A stretch of DNA of 64,000 bases, taken from Planomonospora sp. ID67723. Its GTDB lineage: Bacteria; Actinomycetota; Actinomycetes; Streptosporangiales; Streptosporangiaceae. Positions 1 to 8,146 of this stretch are shown piece by piece. The translations under genes and the position numbers were made by a program. Position 1 is the stretch's first letter. Every line of letters begins with the position of its first letter. The notes under the pieces were generated by a model. It worked only from the letters and a program-made list of their open reading frames with translations, was not told the DNA's origin and did no database searches. The stretch is taken from assembly GCF_015711605.1 (NCBI RefSeq), contig NZ_JABTEZ010000001.1, forward strand, positions 2,198,001-2,262,000, in the 5' to 3' direction.

Positions 1-1
1 G

Positions 2-658
2 CTGCTGCCGAACACGATGATCCTGGACAACTTCGGCTCCACCGAGTCCGGTTACACCGCCTCCGCCGTCCCCGGCTCCACACCGGAGTCAGGGTCGCGT
101 TTCCAGCCCAACGCGGTTTCCGGGCTGGTGGTGCTCAACGAGGTCCTGGAGCAGGTCAAACCCGGATCCGGGGAGGTGGGCACGGTCGCCAAGAGCGGCC
201 GGATCCCGCTGGGCTACTACAAGGACGAGGGCAAGACCCGGCGCACCTTCGTGACGGACGCGGCCGGGACCCGCTGGCTGCTCACCGGCGACATGGCCAC
301 GGTGGAGGAGGACGGCGCGATCGCGGTCCTCGGCCGCGGCGCGGCCTGCATCAACACCGGCGGCGAGAAGGTCTTCCCGGAGGAGGTGGAGGCGGTCCTC
401 AAGGGCCACCCGGCGGTCTTCGACGCGGTCGTCACAGGCGTGCCCGACGAGCGCTGGGGCAGCAAGGTCGCCGCCGTGATCGAGCCGCGCCCCGGGACGG
501 CTCCGTCGCCGGAGGAACTGAAGGCGCACTGCCGTACGAGGCTCTCCGGCTACAAGATCCCCCGGGCCTTCGCCTTCGTCGACGAGATGGTCCGCTCCCC
601 GGCGGGCAAGGCCGACTACCGCTGGGCACGCGAGACCGTCCAGGCCGCCGAGGCCTGA
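2..658 (+). CDS. Acyl-CoA synthetase, C-terminal part (gene cut by window edge)
   Basis: The reading frame is already open at base 2, so this is the last 218 codons of a longer gene. It belongs to the AMP-forming acyl-CoA synthetase (FadD-like) superfamily, which adenylates a carboxylic acid and transfers it to CoA. Visible motifs in order are GSTESG (A5), TGDMA (A7), the GRGAACINTGGEKVFPEEVE stretch (A8 hinge and C-domain start), and SPAGKADY near the C-terminus, whose Lys is the usual adenylation lysine (A10). The fatty-acid or steroid side-chain substrate cannot be told from this part. The next gene lies behind its own operator-like palindrome, so it is probably a separate unit. Confidence 0.9.
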   Translation: MLPNTMILDNFGSTESGYTASAVPGSTPESGSRFQPNAVSGLVVLNEVLEQVKPGSGEVGTVAKSGRIPLGYYKDEGKTRRTFVTDAAGTRWLLTGDMATVEEDGAIAVLGRGAACINTGGEKVFPEEVEAVLKGHPAVFDAVVTGVPDERWGSKVAAVIEPRPGTAPSPEELKAHCRTRLSGYKIPRAFAFVDEMVRSPAGKADYRWARETVQAAEA

Positions 659-771
659 CCGCCTGTGCGGCTTCGCCGGTCCGCGCGCGGGCGTCCGGCG
701 GAGCCGCAGGACTATGGCGTCCCGTTATGGCCGCCGGCGGGTGGTAGCCCTTACGGTCTGCGGAGTGGAAG

Positions 772-794
772 AAGGTAAGGAAAGCGCTTACCTT
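772..794. promoter_or_regulatory. Palindromic operator upstream of the aldehyde dehydrogenase
   Basis: AAGGTAAG (772-779) and CTTACCTT (787-794) form a perfect 8-bp inverted repeat. Overlapping it is the centred palindrome AAGCGCTT (782-789), with the CpG core typical of LacI-family operators. It sits about 35 bp before the preferred start codon. No LacI gene is adjacent, so the regulator is unknown. Confidence 0.5.
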
Positions 795-828
795 ATGGGT
801 GGCACACCCAGCGAAGAAAGGCTCTCCG

Positions 829-2349
829 TTGATCCGTTCATACGACCCCCGAACCGGCGAGTCCAGCGGCGCCCCCTTCGCCCCGGTTTCGGAAGCGGAG
901 GTGGACGCCGTCGTCCGCGCCGCCCACGCCGCGGGCCGGGCCTGGCGGGCGCTGCCCGCCACCGAACGCGCCCGGGAGTTCTCCGGCGCGGAGGACGTCA
1001 CGCGGGCGCAGGCACTGGAGGCCGTGGCCGACGCGCTGGAGAAGAACGCCGAGGAGCTCTGGCGGGCCGCCGACGCCGAGACGGCCCTGGGCGAGGTACG
1101 GCTGCGCGGGGAGATCGCCCGCGCCGCGGGGCAGTTCCGGCTCTTCGCCGGGGTGCTCCGCGACGGCGCCCACCTCGAAGCCGTGATCGACCACGCGAGC
1201 GCCGAACCCCCGATCCCGGACCTGCGCCGGATGAACCATCCGCTCCCCGGCGTGGCCGGCGTCTTCGCGGCGAGCAACTTCCCCTTCGCCTTCTCGGTCG
1301 CGGGCGGCGACGTCGCCTCGGCGCTGGCCGCCGGGTGCGCCGTGGTGGTCAAGGCCCATGACGGACACCCGCGCACCTCGGAGCTGTCGGCGGAGGTCAT
1401 CCGGGGCGCCCTGCCCGATCCCGCGCTGCTCGGCCTGGTCCACGGCCTGGAGGCCGGCGGCCACCTGGCCCGGCACCCGGCCGTGGCGGCGGTCGGTTTC
1501 ACCGGTTCCATTCCCGGCGGCAAGGCGATCCAGGCGCTGATCGCCGAGCGTCCCGACCCCGTCCCGTTCTACGGCGAGCTGGGCAGCGTCAACCCGGTGG
1601 TCGTGCTCCCCTCGGTCCGCCGCGACGGCCTCGCCCAGGGCTTCGCGGCCTCCCTCACCCTCGGCACCGGCCAGTTCTGCACCAACCCCGGCCTGCTGTT
1701 CGTGCCCGACGACGCCGGGCTGCTGGCCTCTCTCGCCGAGGCGGTCGCCGCGACCACCGGCGGGCCGATGCTGACCGGGCGGATCCGGGACGGCTACCTG
1801 CACGGCATGGAGCGGCTGTCCACGCTCACTCCGCTGGCCGAGGGCAGGCCCGGCGAGGGCGCCTTCGCCGTGACGCCGAAGGTGTTCACCACCGGCCTCG
1901 GCGACTTCGCCGCGGCCCTGCCCGGGGTGGCGGAGGAGTGCTTCGGCCCCGCCTCGATCGTGGTGACCTACCGCGACCCGGCGGAGCTGCCCGCCGTACT
2001 GGAGCGGCTGGAGGGCTCGCTCACCGCCACCATCCACGCGACGGACCCGGCCGAGGCGCGGGAGGTCTCCGAGGTGCTGCTCAGGAAGGCGGGGCGGCTG
2101 ATCTGGAACGGCTGGCCGACCGGCGTCGCCGTGCGCTGGTCCATGCACCACGGCGGTCCCTGGCCCGCCAGCACCGCTCCCGCCCACACCTCGGTCGGCG
2201 CCGCCGCCATCCGCCGCTGGCTCACTCCCACGGCCTACCAGGACTGGCCCGCCGAGCTCCTGCCGCCCGAGCTGCGCGACGACAACCCCCTCTCCGTCCC
2301 CCGCCGCGTCGACGGAGCCCTCACGCTCCCGCCGCGTGAGGGGGCGTGA
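829..2349 (+). CDS. Aldehyde dehydrogenase (NADP+), ketoglutarate-semialdehyde dehydrogenase type
   Basis: A 506-residue NAD(P)-dependent aldehyde dehydrogenase that oxidises an aldehyde to a carboxylate. The general-base Glu lies in FYGELGSVNP, the nucleophilic Cys in TGQFCTNPG, and the cofactor-binding Lys in VVVKAHDGHP; GFTGSIPGG is the dinucleotide-binding turn. The overall sequence resembles the alpha-ketoglutarate-semialdehyde dehydrogenase branch that ends oxidative sugar-acid pathways, but the substrate is inferred only. I chose the TTG at 829 because GAAAGG lies 7 nt upstream and the protein then begins IRSYDPRTGE, like relatives. A GTG at 799 is in frame but has no ribosome site and touches the operator. 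Confidence 0.85.
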   Translation: MIRSYDPRTGESSGAPFAPVSEAEVDAVVRAAHAAGRAWRALPATERAREFSGAEDVTRAQALEAVADALEKNAEELWRAADAETALGEVRLRGEIARAAGQFRLFAGVLRDGAHLEAVIDHASAEPPIPDLRRMNHPLPGVAGVFAASNFPFAFSVAGGDVASALAAGCAVVVKAHDGHPRTSELSAEVIRGALPDPALLGLVHGLEAGGHLARHPAVAAVGFTGSIPGGKAIQALIAERPDPVPFYGELGSVNPVVVLPSVRRDGLAQGFAASLTLGTGQFCTNPGLLFVPDDAGLLASLAEAVAATTGGPMLTGRIRDGYLHGMERLSTLTPLAEGRPGEGAFAVTPKVFTTGLGDFAAALPGVAEECFGPASIVVTYRDPAELPAVLERLEGSLTATIHATDPAEAREVSEVLLRKAGRLIWNGWPTGVAVRWSMHHGGPWPASTAPAHTSVGAAAIRRWLTPTAYQDWPAELLPPELRDDNPLSVPRRVDGALTLPPREGA

Positions 2350-2369
2350 CGGCGTCCGCACCCGCCTGA

Positions 2370-2394
2370 GGGGAGGATCCGCTCCGGCCTCCCC
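2370..2394 (+). terminator. Possible terminator hairpin after aldehyde dehydrogenase
   Basis: GGGGAGG (2370-2376) can pair with CCTCCCC (2388-2394) across an 11-nt loop, 20 bp after the stop codon. There is no T run, so it is weak. Confidence 0.3.
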
Positions 2395-2600
2395 CGGGAT
2401 GGGGACGACGTCGCGCCCGCCCGCTTCCCGGCGGTTCATGAGCGTGCCGCATTTCCGCGAACCTCATTTGCTTCTTATTTTCGTTCTCGACGCGATTGAC
2501 CGGCTGAAAACCGGTACTTCGTCCACCGGCCCAGTGGTGCAGATGTTAACGATGGTGTAAAGATGTGCCCTGCCATCCCCCCACGAGCCGGCTGGAGAGC

Positions 2601-3116
2601 GTGAAAACCAACGATGACCGCATCCTGGTCGAGGATCTGTACCAGGAGTTCGGAGCCTCCCTGCTCCGCTACGTGAGAAAGGCCACGGGCAACGACCTGC
2701 AATGGGCCGAGGACGTCGTCCAGGAAACACTGCTGCGGGCCTGGCAGAACGCAGGCAAGCTGCGGCGCGAACGTGGCCTGTTGTGGGCCTGGCTGCTGAC
2801 CGTCGCCCGCCGCATCATCATCGACGACCGCCGCAGGCGCGGGGTCCGGCCGCAGGAGGTCGAGCCTGCCGAGCCCGACGCCGTCTCCACCCCCGACGGA
2901 TCCGAGCGATCCCTGGAGGCGATGATCGTCTCCGAGGCGTTGCAAGAGCTGTCCCAGGAACATCGGGAGGCGATCGAGCACACTTACCTACGGGACCGTA
3001 CGATTGGTGAAGCGGCGGAGATCCTCGGGATTCCGCCCGGCACGGTCAAGTCCCGGCTCTACTACGGAATCCGAGCTCTGCGCGGGATCCTGAAGGAGAA
3101 AGGTGTCGCGAGCTGA
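2601..3116 (+). CDS. ECF-family RNA polymerase sigma factor
   Basis: A 171-residue group 4 (ECF) sigma factor. Region 2 is seen in ILVEDLYQEF...WAEDVVQETLLRAW (promoter melting and core binding). Region 4 is seen in LQELSQEHREAIEHTYLRDRT followed by the helix-turn-helix around EAAEILGIPPGTVKSRLYYG. The GTG at 2601 is preferred because GGAGA precedes it by about 5 nt; an upstream GTG at 2565 is in frame but poorly placed. The stop codon overlaps the ATG of the next gene by one base, so sigma and anti-sigma are translationally coupled. The regulon is unknown; such pairs usually activate their own promoter. Confidence 0.9.
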   Translation: MKTNDDRILVEDLYQEFGASLLRYVRKATGNDLQWAEDVVQETLLRAWQNAGKLRRERGLLWAWLLTVARRIIIDDRRRRGVRPQEVEPAEPDAVSTPDGSERSLEAMIVSEALQELSQEHREAIEHTYLRDRTIGEAAEILGIPPGTVKSRLYYGIRALRGILKEKGVAS

Positions 3117-3328
3117 TGTCCGCCCCCGCGCACAACGTGCATGAAGACGTGGCGGCATACGCCCTCGGAGTGCTCGACGAAGAAGAGCACCAGGCATTCG
3201 AGCAGCATCTCCTCTCGTGTGAGAAGTGTCAGGTCGAGCTGCGGGAACTGAGCGAGGTCCCCGACCTGCTCGATGCGCTGCGAGAGCGCCGCTCCGATGC
3301 GCTCAGCGAAGACCGCACATCACACTGA
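3116..3328 (+). CDS. Small zinc-finger anti-sigma factor
   Basis: A 70-residue protein whose N-terminal part has the zinc-binding anti-sigma (ZAS) motif Hx3Cx2C, seen as QHLLSCEKC at about residues 35-43. ZAS proteins bind and hold ECF sigma factors. Most RskA-like partners continue into a membrane span and an outer domain; this one stops after about 25 further polar residues, so it looks cytoplasmic. I looked for a continuation in other frames up to the next gene and saw no membrane segment, so this is not an obvious frameshift. It is coupled to the sigma gene by a one-base overlap. Confidence 0.8.
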   Translation: MSAPAHNVHEDVAAYALGVLDEEEHQAFEQHLLSCEKCQVELRELSEVPDLLDALRERRSDALSEDRTSH

Positions 3329-3544
3329 GGGACACTGAGGGCCCGGGCGCCGACGGCCCGCGCCCTCGTCGCCGGCCGTGGAGGACCTCCGGCTGGCAGG
3401 CCGCATCGGCCGGCCTGACGCGTCCGCCGTCCGACCGCTGGACGCCGGTCCGGCCCGGCGAGGAGGCGGTGGCCGCCGTGCCGGACCCCGTCGACGCGGC
3501 ACGGGGGACTGTGCGAGCATTTTCCGGCACGATCATGGTCACCG

Positions 3545-3563
3545 GCGCCTGACCGCCAGGCGC
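3545..3563. terminator. Short hairpin between anti-sigma gene and SGNH hydrolase
   Basis: GCGCCTG (3545-3551) and CAGGCGC (3557-3563) form a perfect 7-bp stem with a 5-nt loop. It could end the sigma operon or sit in the leader of the next gene. There is no T run. Confidence 0.3.
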
Positions 3564-3586
3564 TCGTCCGGAAACGGGGTCAGCAG

Positions 3587-4744
3587 ATGGCCGGAGAGCA
3601 CGCCCTTGACGCGGAAGGGCTGGCGGGCCTCCTCGCCGGCGCCGTCGACGTCGAGCCGACGCCCTCGGGCGTCATCCCCCTCAGGCTGTCGAGGCGCAGC
3701 CGGGGGCAGGAGCCGACCCACTCCGCCATGTGGGTCGCGTCCGCCGCCGCCGGGGTGCACCTGCGGGCGCTGACCAGCGCCTCCCGGATCACGCTGACGG
3801 TCAAGATCACCCGTGCCCTCCCGGAGGGAGCCGACTCCCGCGAGCACCCGGCCGGGTTCGCCGCGGTCGCCGGCGGCGAGGCCGTCTGCCGCGCCGACGT
3901 GGACGAGGGGGACGTCGTCCGGCTGGTGGACGACCGGATCCAGATCGAGCCCGGGGAGGTGTCGGCCGTACGGTTCGACCTCGGGCGACCGGAGGGCGGT
4001 CAGGCGCGCACGGTCGAGGTCTGGCTGCCGCACACCGCCCAGGTCGAGCTCCACGGCGCCATCTCAGACGCCCCGCTCTCCCCGGCGCCCTCGACGGCCG
4101 TCCGCTGGCTCCACTACGGCAGCTCGATCAGCCACTGCCTGGAGGCGGACGGCCCGCTCGGCCCGTGGCCCCAGACCGCCGCCCGGAGCCTGGGCGTCCG
4201 GCTGACCAGCATGGGGCTGGCCGGCAACGCCATGCTCGACCCCTTCGCCGCCCGGACCATCAGGGACGTCGAAGCCGACGTCATCTCCCTCAAGGTCGGC
4301 ATCAACATCGTCAACGCCGACAGCATGCGCGCGCGCACCTTCATGCCCGCCGTCCACGGATTCCTCGACACCATCAGGGACGGCCATCCGTCCACCCCGA
4401 TCATCCTCATCTCGGCCGTCGCCTGCCCCATCCACGAGGACACCCCCGGGCCGACGGTCCACGACGGGACCCGTTTCCGCGCGGCGCGGCGGAGCCTCGA
4501 CCTCGACACCGGCGCACTCACCCTCGGCATGACCCGCCGCCTGCTGGAGCAGGTCGCCGCCGAACGCGCGGCGGCGGACCCCCACCTGTACTTCGTCGAC
4601 GGCCTGGAACTGCTCGGGCCGTCGGACGCCGACCGGCTCTACGACGACCTGCACCCCGACCAGAAGGGCTACGACCTGATGGCCGGACGATTCACGGCCC
4701 TCGTCCGCGAGCGGGCGGACCTGGCTGCGGCCTTCCGTCTGTGA
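3587..4744 (+). CDS. SGNH/GDSL-family hydrolase with N-terminal beta domain
   Basis: A 385-residue esterase-like protein. The C-terminal half shows the SGNH blocks in order: GSSISHC (nucleophilic Ser), the Gly block GLAGNAML, the Asn block KVGINIVN, and DLHPDQ near the end with the Asp-x-x-His pair. The first 170 residues look like a beta-rich accessory domain, as in carbohydrate-esterase CE2-like two-domain proteins. No signal peptide is visible, so action in the cytoplasm is likely. Probable reaction: deacylation of a sugar or other ester; substrate not predictable. It stands alone, 259 bp after the sigma/anti-sigma pair. Confidence 0.8.
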   Translation: MAGEHALDAEGLAGLLAGAVDVEPTPSGVIPLRLSRRSRGQEPTHSAMWVASAAAGVHLRALTSASRITLTVKITRALPEGADSREHPAGFAAVAGGEAVCRADVDEGDVVRLVDDRIQIEPGEVSAVRFDLGRPEGGQARTVEVWLPHTAQVELHGAISDAPLSPAPSTAVRWLHYGSSISHCLEADGPLGPWPQTAARSLGVRLTSMGLAGNAMLDPFAARTIRDVEADVISLKVGINIVNADSMRARTFMPAVHGFLDTIRDGHPSTPIILISAVACPIHEDTPGPTVHDGTRFRAARRSLDLDTGALTLGMTRRLLEQVAAERAAADPHLYFVDGLELLGPSDADRLYDDLHPDQKGYDLMAGRFTALVRERADLAAAFRL

Positions 4745-4881
4745 CGGCTCCGCCTTCCCCGGCACCGGGCGCGGCACCTCCCCGGTCGGGCGGCCGGGTT
4801 CGAATGGAACGGTGTCGTGCGGGAAGGGGGTCTGCGACGGCGCCGTCCGGGTCCGGACGGCGGACGGGAGGGGGAGGCGAG

Positions 4882-5184
4882 ATGCCGGCACGGGGCGAGC
4901 CCTCGGTCGCGGCCTCGGGAGAGTGGATCGACGACGACGGCACGCGAATGCCCGCCGGTGAGGTGCACGCCTGGCGCCCGGGGACGAACCAGACGTTGTG
5001 CGGCCTGGCGTTGAGCCGGTCGCGGCTGCGCCGGTTCCACCATGTGGCGTGGACGGACGCGTTCCCGGAGTCGGGCGGGGCGGCGGACGAGGTGCGCCTG
5101 GTCTGCCCGAAGTGCCAGGGGGCGACCGGCCGCTCCAGCCGAGGCTGGAGCAAGGGCTGGACAAGGACGTCCCCGCGCCCCTGA
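4882..5184 (+). CDS. Conserved small protein with a Cys pair, function unknown
   Basis: A 100-residue protein whose ATG is preceded by a strong purine-rich ribosome site (GGGGGAGGCGAG). It contains VHAWRPGTNQTLCGLALSRS, then LRRFHHVAW, and near the end VCPKCQG. The single upstream Cys plus the CxxC pair suggest a metal-binding or zinc-ribbon fold. I recognise the HAWRPGTN...TLCGL pattern as a recurrent small actinobacterial family but know no function for it. It is followed at once by a convergent LysE exporter gene. Confidence 0.65.
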   Translation: MPARGEPSVAASGEWIDDDGTRMPAGEVHAWRPGTNQTLCGLALSRSRLRRFHHVAWTDAFPESGGAADEVRLVCPKCQGATGRSSRGWSKGWTRTSPRP

Positions 5185-5230
5185 CCTCCGGATCGGCGGT
5201 GGTGCGGCCGGCCGGGCGGGACGCCGCTCC

Positions 5231-5875
5231 TCAGGCCTTGGCGAGGCTGTTCTCGCCGGTGAGCGCGGCGGTGGCGCCCAGGCCGAGGTAGACGACGCCG
5301 CTGGTGACGTCCAGCCGGCGGCGGGCGCGGGCGGAGTGGCGCAGGCGGCCGGCCAGGGCGGAGGCGAGCAGGGCGAAGGCGCCGTCGCTGGCCAGGCCGA
5401 GGATGATCCAGATCGCGCCCAGCAGAACGATCTGCGGGGCGATCGGACCGGCGTCCGGGTCGGCGAACTGGGGGAGGAAGGCGAGGAAGAAGATCGCGGT
5501 CTTCGGGTTGAGCACGTTCACCACGAAGCCCTCCCAGAACATCCGGGTACGGCTGGCGACCGGCGGCTCGGCGGCCTCGGCGCCGTTCCGGCCGTTCATC
5601 AGCTTGCGGACGCCCAGCCAGACCAGGTAGGCCGCGCCGAGGTACTTGACGATCGTGAAAGCGGTCGCCGAGGCGGCGAGCAGGGCGCTGATGCCGAGCG
5701 CGGCGGCGGCCACGTGGACCACGGAGCCGAGGTGGATGCCGAGCACCGAGACGATCCCCGCGCTCCTGCCCTGGGCGACGCTGCGGGTCACGATGTAGAT
5801 GACCGCGGGGCCCGGCACGAGCAGCAGGGCGAGGGTCGCGGCGGTGAAGAGGGCGAGGGCGGCGAGATCCGGCAT
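5231..5875 (-). CDS. LysE/RhtB-family amino-acid exporter
   Basis: A 214-residue membrane protein with about six hydrophobic segments. The family signature is clear: an N-terminal span leading to LLLVPGPAVIYIVTRS, and the central VNVLNPKTAIFFLAFLPQF motif. LysE/RhtB proteins export amino acids or derivatives. It lies 73 bp downstream of a LysR regulator on the same strand, which itself is divergent from a cysteine-dioxygenase-like gene. The three may form a thiol amino-acid stress unit, with this exporter removing excess substrate (inference). Confidence 0.88.
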   Translation of the reverse strand: MPDLAALALFTAATLALLLVPGPAVIYIVTRSVAQGRSAGIVSVLGIHLGSVVHVAAAALGISALLAASATAFTIVKYLGAAYLVWLGVRKLMNGRNGAEAAEPPVASRTRMFWEGFVVNVLNPKTAIFFLAFLPQFADPDAGPIAPQIVLLGAIWIILGLASDGAFALLASALAGRLRHSARARRRLDVTSGVVYLGLGATAALTGENSLAKA

Positions 5876-5948
5876 ACCAGGATCGTAGGCGCGGCCGTTC
5901 CCTGATCACCTCAGGTTTTCCGGCTCGCGGGCGGCGGGGCGAACCGGA

Positions 5949-6896
5949 TCAGGTCACCGCCGCCAGGGCGGCGAGCAGGGCGGTGGTGGCGGGCGGGTCG
6001 GGGGGCTCGCCGTAGGTGGCGGCGTAGACGTGGCGGGTCGAGCCGGGGATCTCGGCCGTGCCGACGGCGGGGTGGCGGTGGGCCTGCAGTGCCAGGCCGG
6101 GCAGCGCGGTCACCCCCATCCCCGCGGCGACCAGGGCCTGGACCGCCACGATGTCGTCGCTGGTGAAGGAGATCTCCGGCTCGAAGCCGCGCTGCGCGCA
6201 CAGGTCGAGCAGGTGGCTCCGGCAGCGGTCGCAACCGGCGATCCACCGGGTGTCGCGGTGGGCGAGCAGGATGTCGCCGGGCTTTCCGGGGGAGGGGACA
6301 CCGGCCGGCTCGCCCGAGCCGTGGAGTGCGCCCGGCCCTCCGGGCGCCGGGGTGCCGCCGGGCGGGGGCCCGGTGGTGACCAGGTAGCTGGGGTCGTCCA
6401 GCAGGTGGATCAGGCGGATGCCGTCGCCCTCCGGGGCCGTGTCGTCGTAGCGGAAGATGACCGCCGCGTCCACGTAGCCCGCCCGGAGCATGCGCAGGGC
6501 CTCGGGCGGCTCGGTCTCGGTCAGGCCCAGCTCCAGGCCGGGATGCTCGCGGGCGAGCCGCGCCGCGGCCCCCGGCACGAACGTGCCCAGCGCCGAGGGG
6601 AAGGCGGCCAGCCGTACCCGGCCCGCACGCAGGCCCACGTGGGCGGAGAGCTCGGCCGCGGCGGAGTCGACGCGGCCGACGATCTCGGTGGCCCGCTCGG
6701 CCAGCAGCCGCCCCGCCTCGGTCAGCCGGATGCCCCGGCCCGCCCGCTGGACGAGCTTGGTCCCGACCTCGGCCTCCAGCTTGGCCAGGTGGTGGCTGAC
6801 CGAGGGCTGCGAGTAGTGCAGTTCCCTGGCGGCCCTGGTCACGGAGCCGTGCCGGGCCACGGCGGCGAGCACGCGAAGCCGCACGATGTCGAGCAT
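5949..6896 (-). CDS. LysR-family transcriptional regulator
   Basis: A 315-residue LysR-type regulator. The N-terminal winged helix is seen in LRVLAAVARHGSVTRAARELHYSQPSVSHHLAKLE, followed by the linker helix and a periplasmic-binding-like co-inducer domain. LysR proteins usually control a divergent gene. Here the divergent gene is the cupin at 6972, 75 bp away, and the downstream gene is a LysE exporter. The effector is probably an amino acid or thiol, but this is inferred from the neighbours only. Confidence 0.9.
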   Translation of the reverse strand: MLDIVRLRVLAAVARHGSVTRAARELHYSQPSVSHHLAKLEAEVGTKLVQRAGRGIRLTEAGRLLAERATEIVGRVDSAAAELSAHVGLRAGRVRLAAFPSALGTFVPGAAARLAREHPGLELGLTETEPPEALRMLRAGYVDAAVIFRYDDTAPEGDGIRLIHLLDDPSYLVTTGPPPGGTPAPGGPGALHGSGEPAGVPSPGKPGDILLAHRDTRWIAGCDRCRSHLLDLCAQRGFEPEISFTSDDIVAVQALVAAGMGVTALPGLALQAHRHPAVGTAEIPGSTRHVYAATYGEPPDPPATTALLAALAAVT

Positions 6897-6971
6897 GTAT
6901 CAACATTATCTATCGATCAGCGGAAGGATAGGCATTAGACCTTATGTATTGATCGGGCGCACGCTTGAGGT
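6897..6971. promoter_or_regulatory. Divergent promoter region, LysR / cysteine-dioxygenase-like gene
   Basis: This 75-bp spacer is much richer in A and T than its surroundings. It holds related motifs in opposite orientation (ATGTATCAA next to the LysR start; TTATGTATTGATCG nearer the cupin gene), as expected for a LysR-controlled divergent promoter. Exact -10 and -35 boxes were not assigned. Confidence 0.5.
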
Positions 6972-7502
6972 ATGGGAATCATGACGCTCGCCCGCCCCGG
7001 TCTGGCAGAACTCGTCGCGGGGATCCGGGAGGTCGCGTACCGGCCGGCCGAGCCGCGTGCCACGGCCTTCGCCGTCGCGGAAACGCTGCGTGAGAGGCTG
7101 CCCGCGCCCGAGATCCTGACCGCCGAGGAGCAGGCCGGCAGTCCGGATACCTACATCAGGCACACCCTCCACACCGAAGCGGGCTTCTCGGTCATCGCGG
7201 TCGTCTGGCGGCCCGGCCAGCGGACCCGGCCCCACGACCACATCGCCTGGTGCGTCTTCGGCGTGCTGCAGGGAATCGAGTACGAGACGCTCTACCGGGA
7301 CGAGGGGGACCACCTGGTCGAGATCGGCCGGGTCGCCAACCGGACCGGTGACGTCAGCGGCTTCGCCCCGCCCGGGGACATCCACAAGGTGCACAACGTC
7401 GGTGACATCACCGCGATCTCCCTGCACGTCTACGGCGCCGACCTCGGCGCCGAGCCGTCGAGCGTCCGCCGCACCTACGACCTGCCGGTCCGCGAGCGGT
7501 AG
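6972..7502 (+). CDS. Cysteine dioxygenase / thiol dioxygenase family cupin
   Basis: A 176-residue cupin of the cysteine dioxygenase type I family, Fe(II) enzymes that oxidise a thiol to a sulfinate. The first metal motif is RPHDHIAWCVFGVLQG (His-x-His) with a nearby Cys at the position where true cysteine dioxygenases form a Cys-Tyr crosslink. The third His is in GDIHKVHN. Size fits bacterial enzymes; cysteine or 3-mercaptopropionate could be the substrate. Either ATG at 6972 or 6981 could start it. It is divergent from LysR and linked to a LysE exporter, consistent with removal of excess cysteine-type thiols. Confidence 0.85.
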   Translation: MGIMTLARPGLAELVAGIREVAYRPAEPRATAFAVAETLRERLPAPEILTAEEQAGSPDTYIRHTLHTEAGFSVIAVVWRPGQRTRPHDHIAWCVFGVLQGIEYETLYRDEGDHLVEIGRVANRTGDVSGFAPPGDIHKVHNVGDITAISLHVYGADLGAEPSSVRRTYDLPVRER

Positions 7503-7550
7503 CGGTCCCACCGATCCCTGCCGCGGTGGTGACCTTCCGGCTCCGGGCGC

Positions 7551-8132
7551 TCATCCGGCGACCCGGCCGTGCAGGAGGTCGACGAGCGTGGCGTGGACCC
7601 GCTCGATCGGGCGGTCCGGGTGCAGCGCCCGCCGCTCGATCGCCACGGTCAGCACCATGCCGAACACGGCGGTCGCCGCGGTCTCCACGTCCAGGTCGTC
7701 CCGGACCGTGCCCTCGGCCACCGCCCGGCGCAGCACGTCCGCGTAGACGCCGAGCGCGTCCGCGCGCAGCCGGGCCACCGCCTCCTGCCAGGCGGCGTGC
7801 CACATCTCGGCGAGCAGCACCCGGGCGAACGCGCCGTACTCCTCGAAGAACCGCAACTGCGCCATGACCACGGAGTCGAGGGCGTCCAGCGCGCTCTCCC
7901 CGGTCGCGGCCCCGGACAGGGCCCCGGAGAGGAGGCCGATCCCGTGTTCGAGCAGGCCGCCGAAGAGCGCCTCCTTGGTGCCGAAGTTGTAGAACACCGT
8001 GCCCTTGGCCACCCCGGCCCGCTCGGCGATCGCGTCCACCGTGGTCGCGGCGTAACCCTGCTCCGCGATCAGCTCCGCCGCCGCGGCGAACACCTTGAGC
8101 CTCGTCCCGGCCCGACGGCCGCTCTCCTTCAT
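7551..8132 (-). CDS. TetR-family repressor of the ABC exporter operon
   Basis: A 193-residue TetR regulator starting MKESGRRAGTRLKVF. Its helix-turn-helix is TVDAIAERAGVAKGTVFYNFGTKEALF. The rest is the helical ligand-binding domain. It is the last gene of a leftward operon (ATPase, permease, regulator), 14 bp after the permease stop. A near-perfect 22-bp palindrome in front of the operon is its probable operator, making the unit self-regulated and inducible by an export substrate. Confidence 0.9.
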   Translation of the reverse strand: MKESGRRAGTRLKVFAAAAELIAEQGYAATTVDAIAERAGVAKGTVFYNFGTKEALFGGLLEHGIGLLSGALSGAATGESALDALDSVVMAQLRFFEEYGAFARVLLAEMWHAAWQEAVARLRADALGVYADVLRRAVAEGTVRDDLDVETAATAVFGMVLTVAIERRALHPDRPIERVHATLVDLLHGRVAG

Positions 8133-8146
8133 GCAGCCAACGGTAG

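Noticed and set aside
2480-2600. An ECF-type autoregulated promoter before the sigma gene
   Set aside because: GAAAAC and CGTC are present, but their spacing (about 10 bp) does not fit the usual 16-17 bp.
3329-3586. A frameshifted second half of the anti-sigma factor
   Set aside because: No frame in this stretch encodes a membrane span or the expected outer domain, so the short protein is taken as it is.
3730-5184. A 484-codon + frame covering the SGNH gene and the small Cys protein
   Set aside because: Only its last 100 codons, from the ATG at 4882 with a strong ribosome site, look like protein; the rest is out of frame with the SGNH gene.
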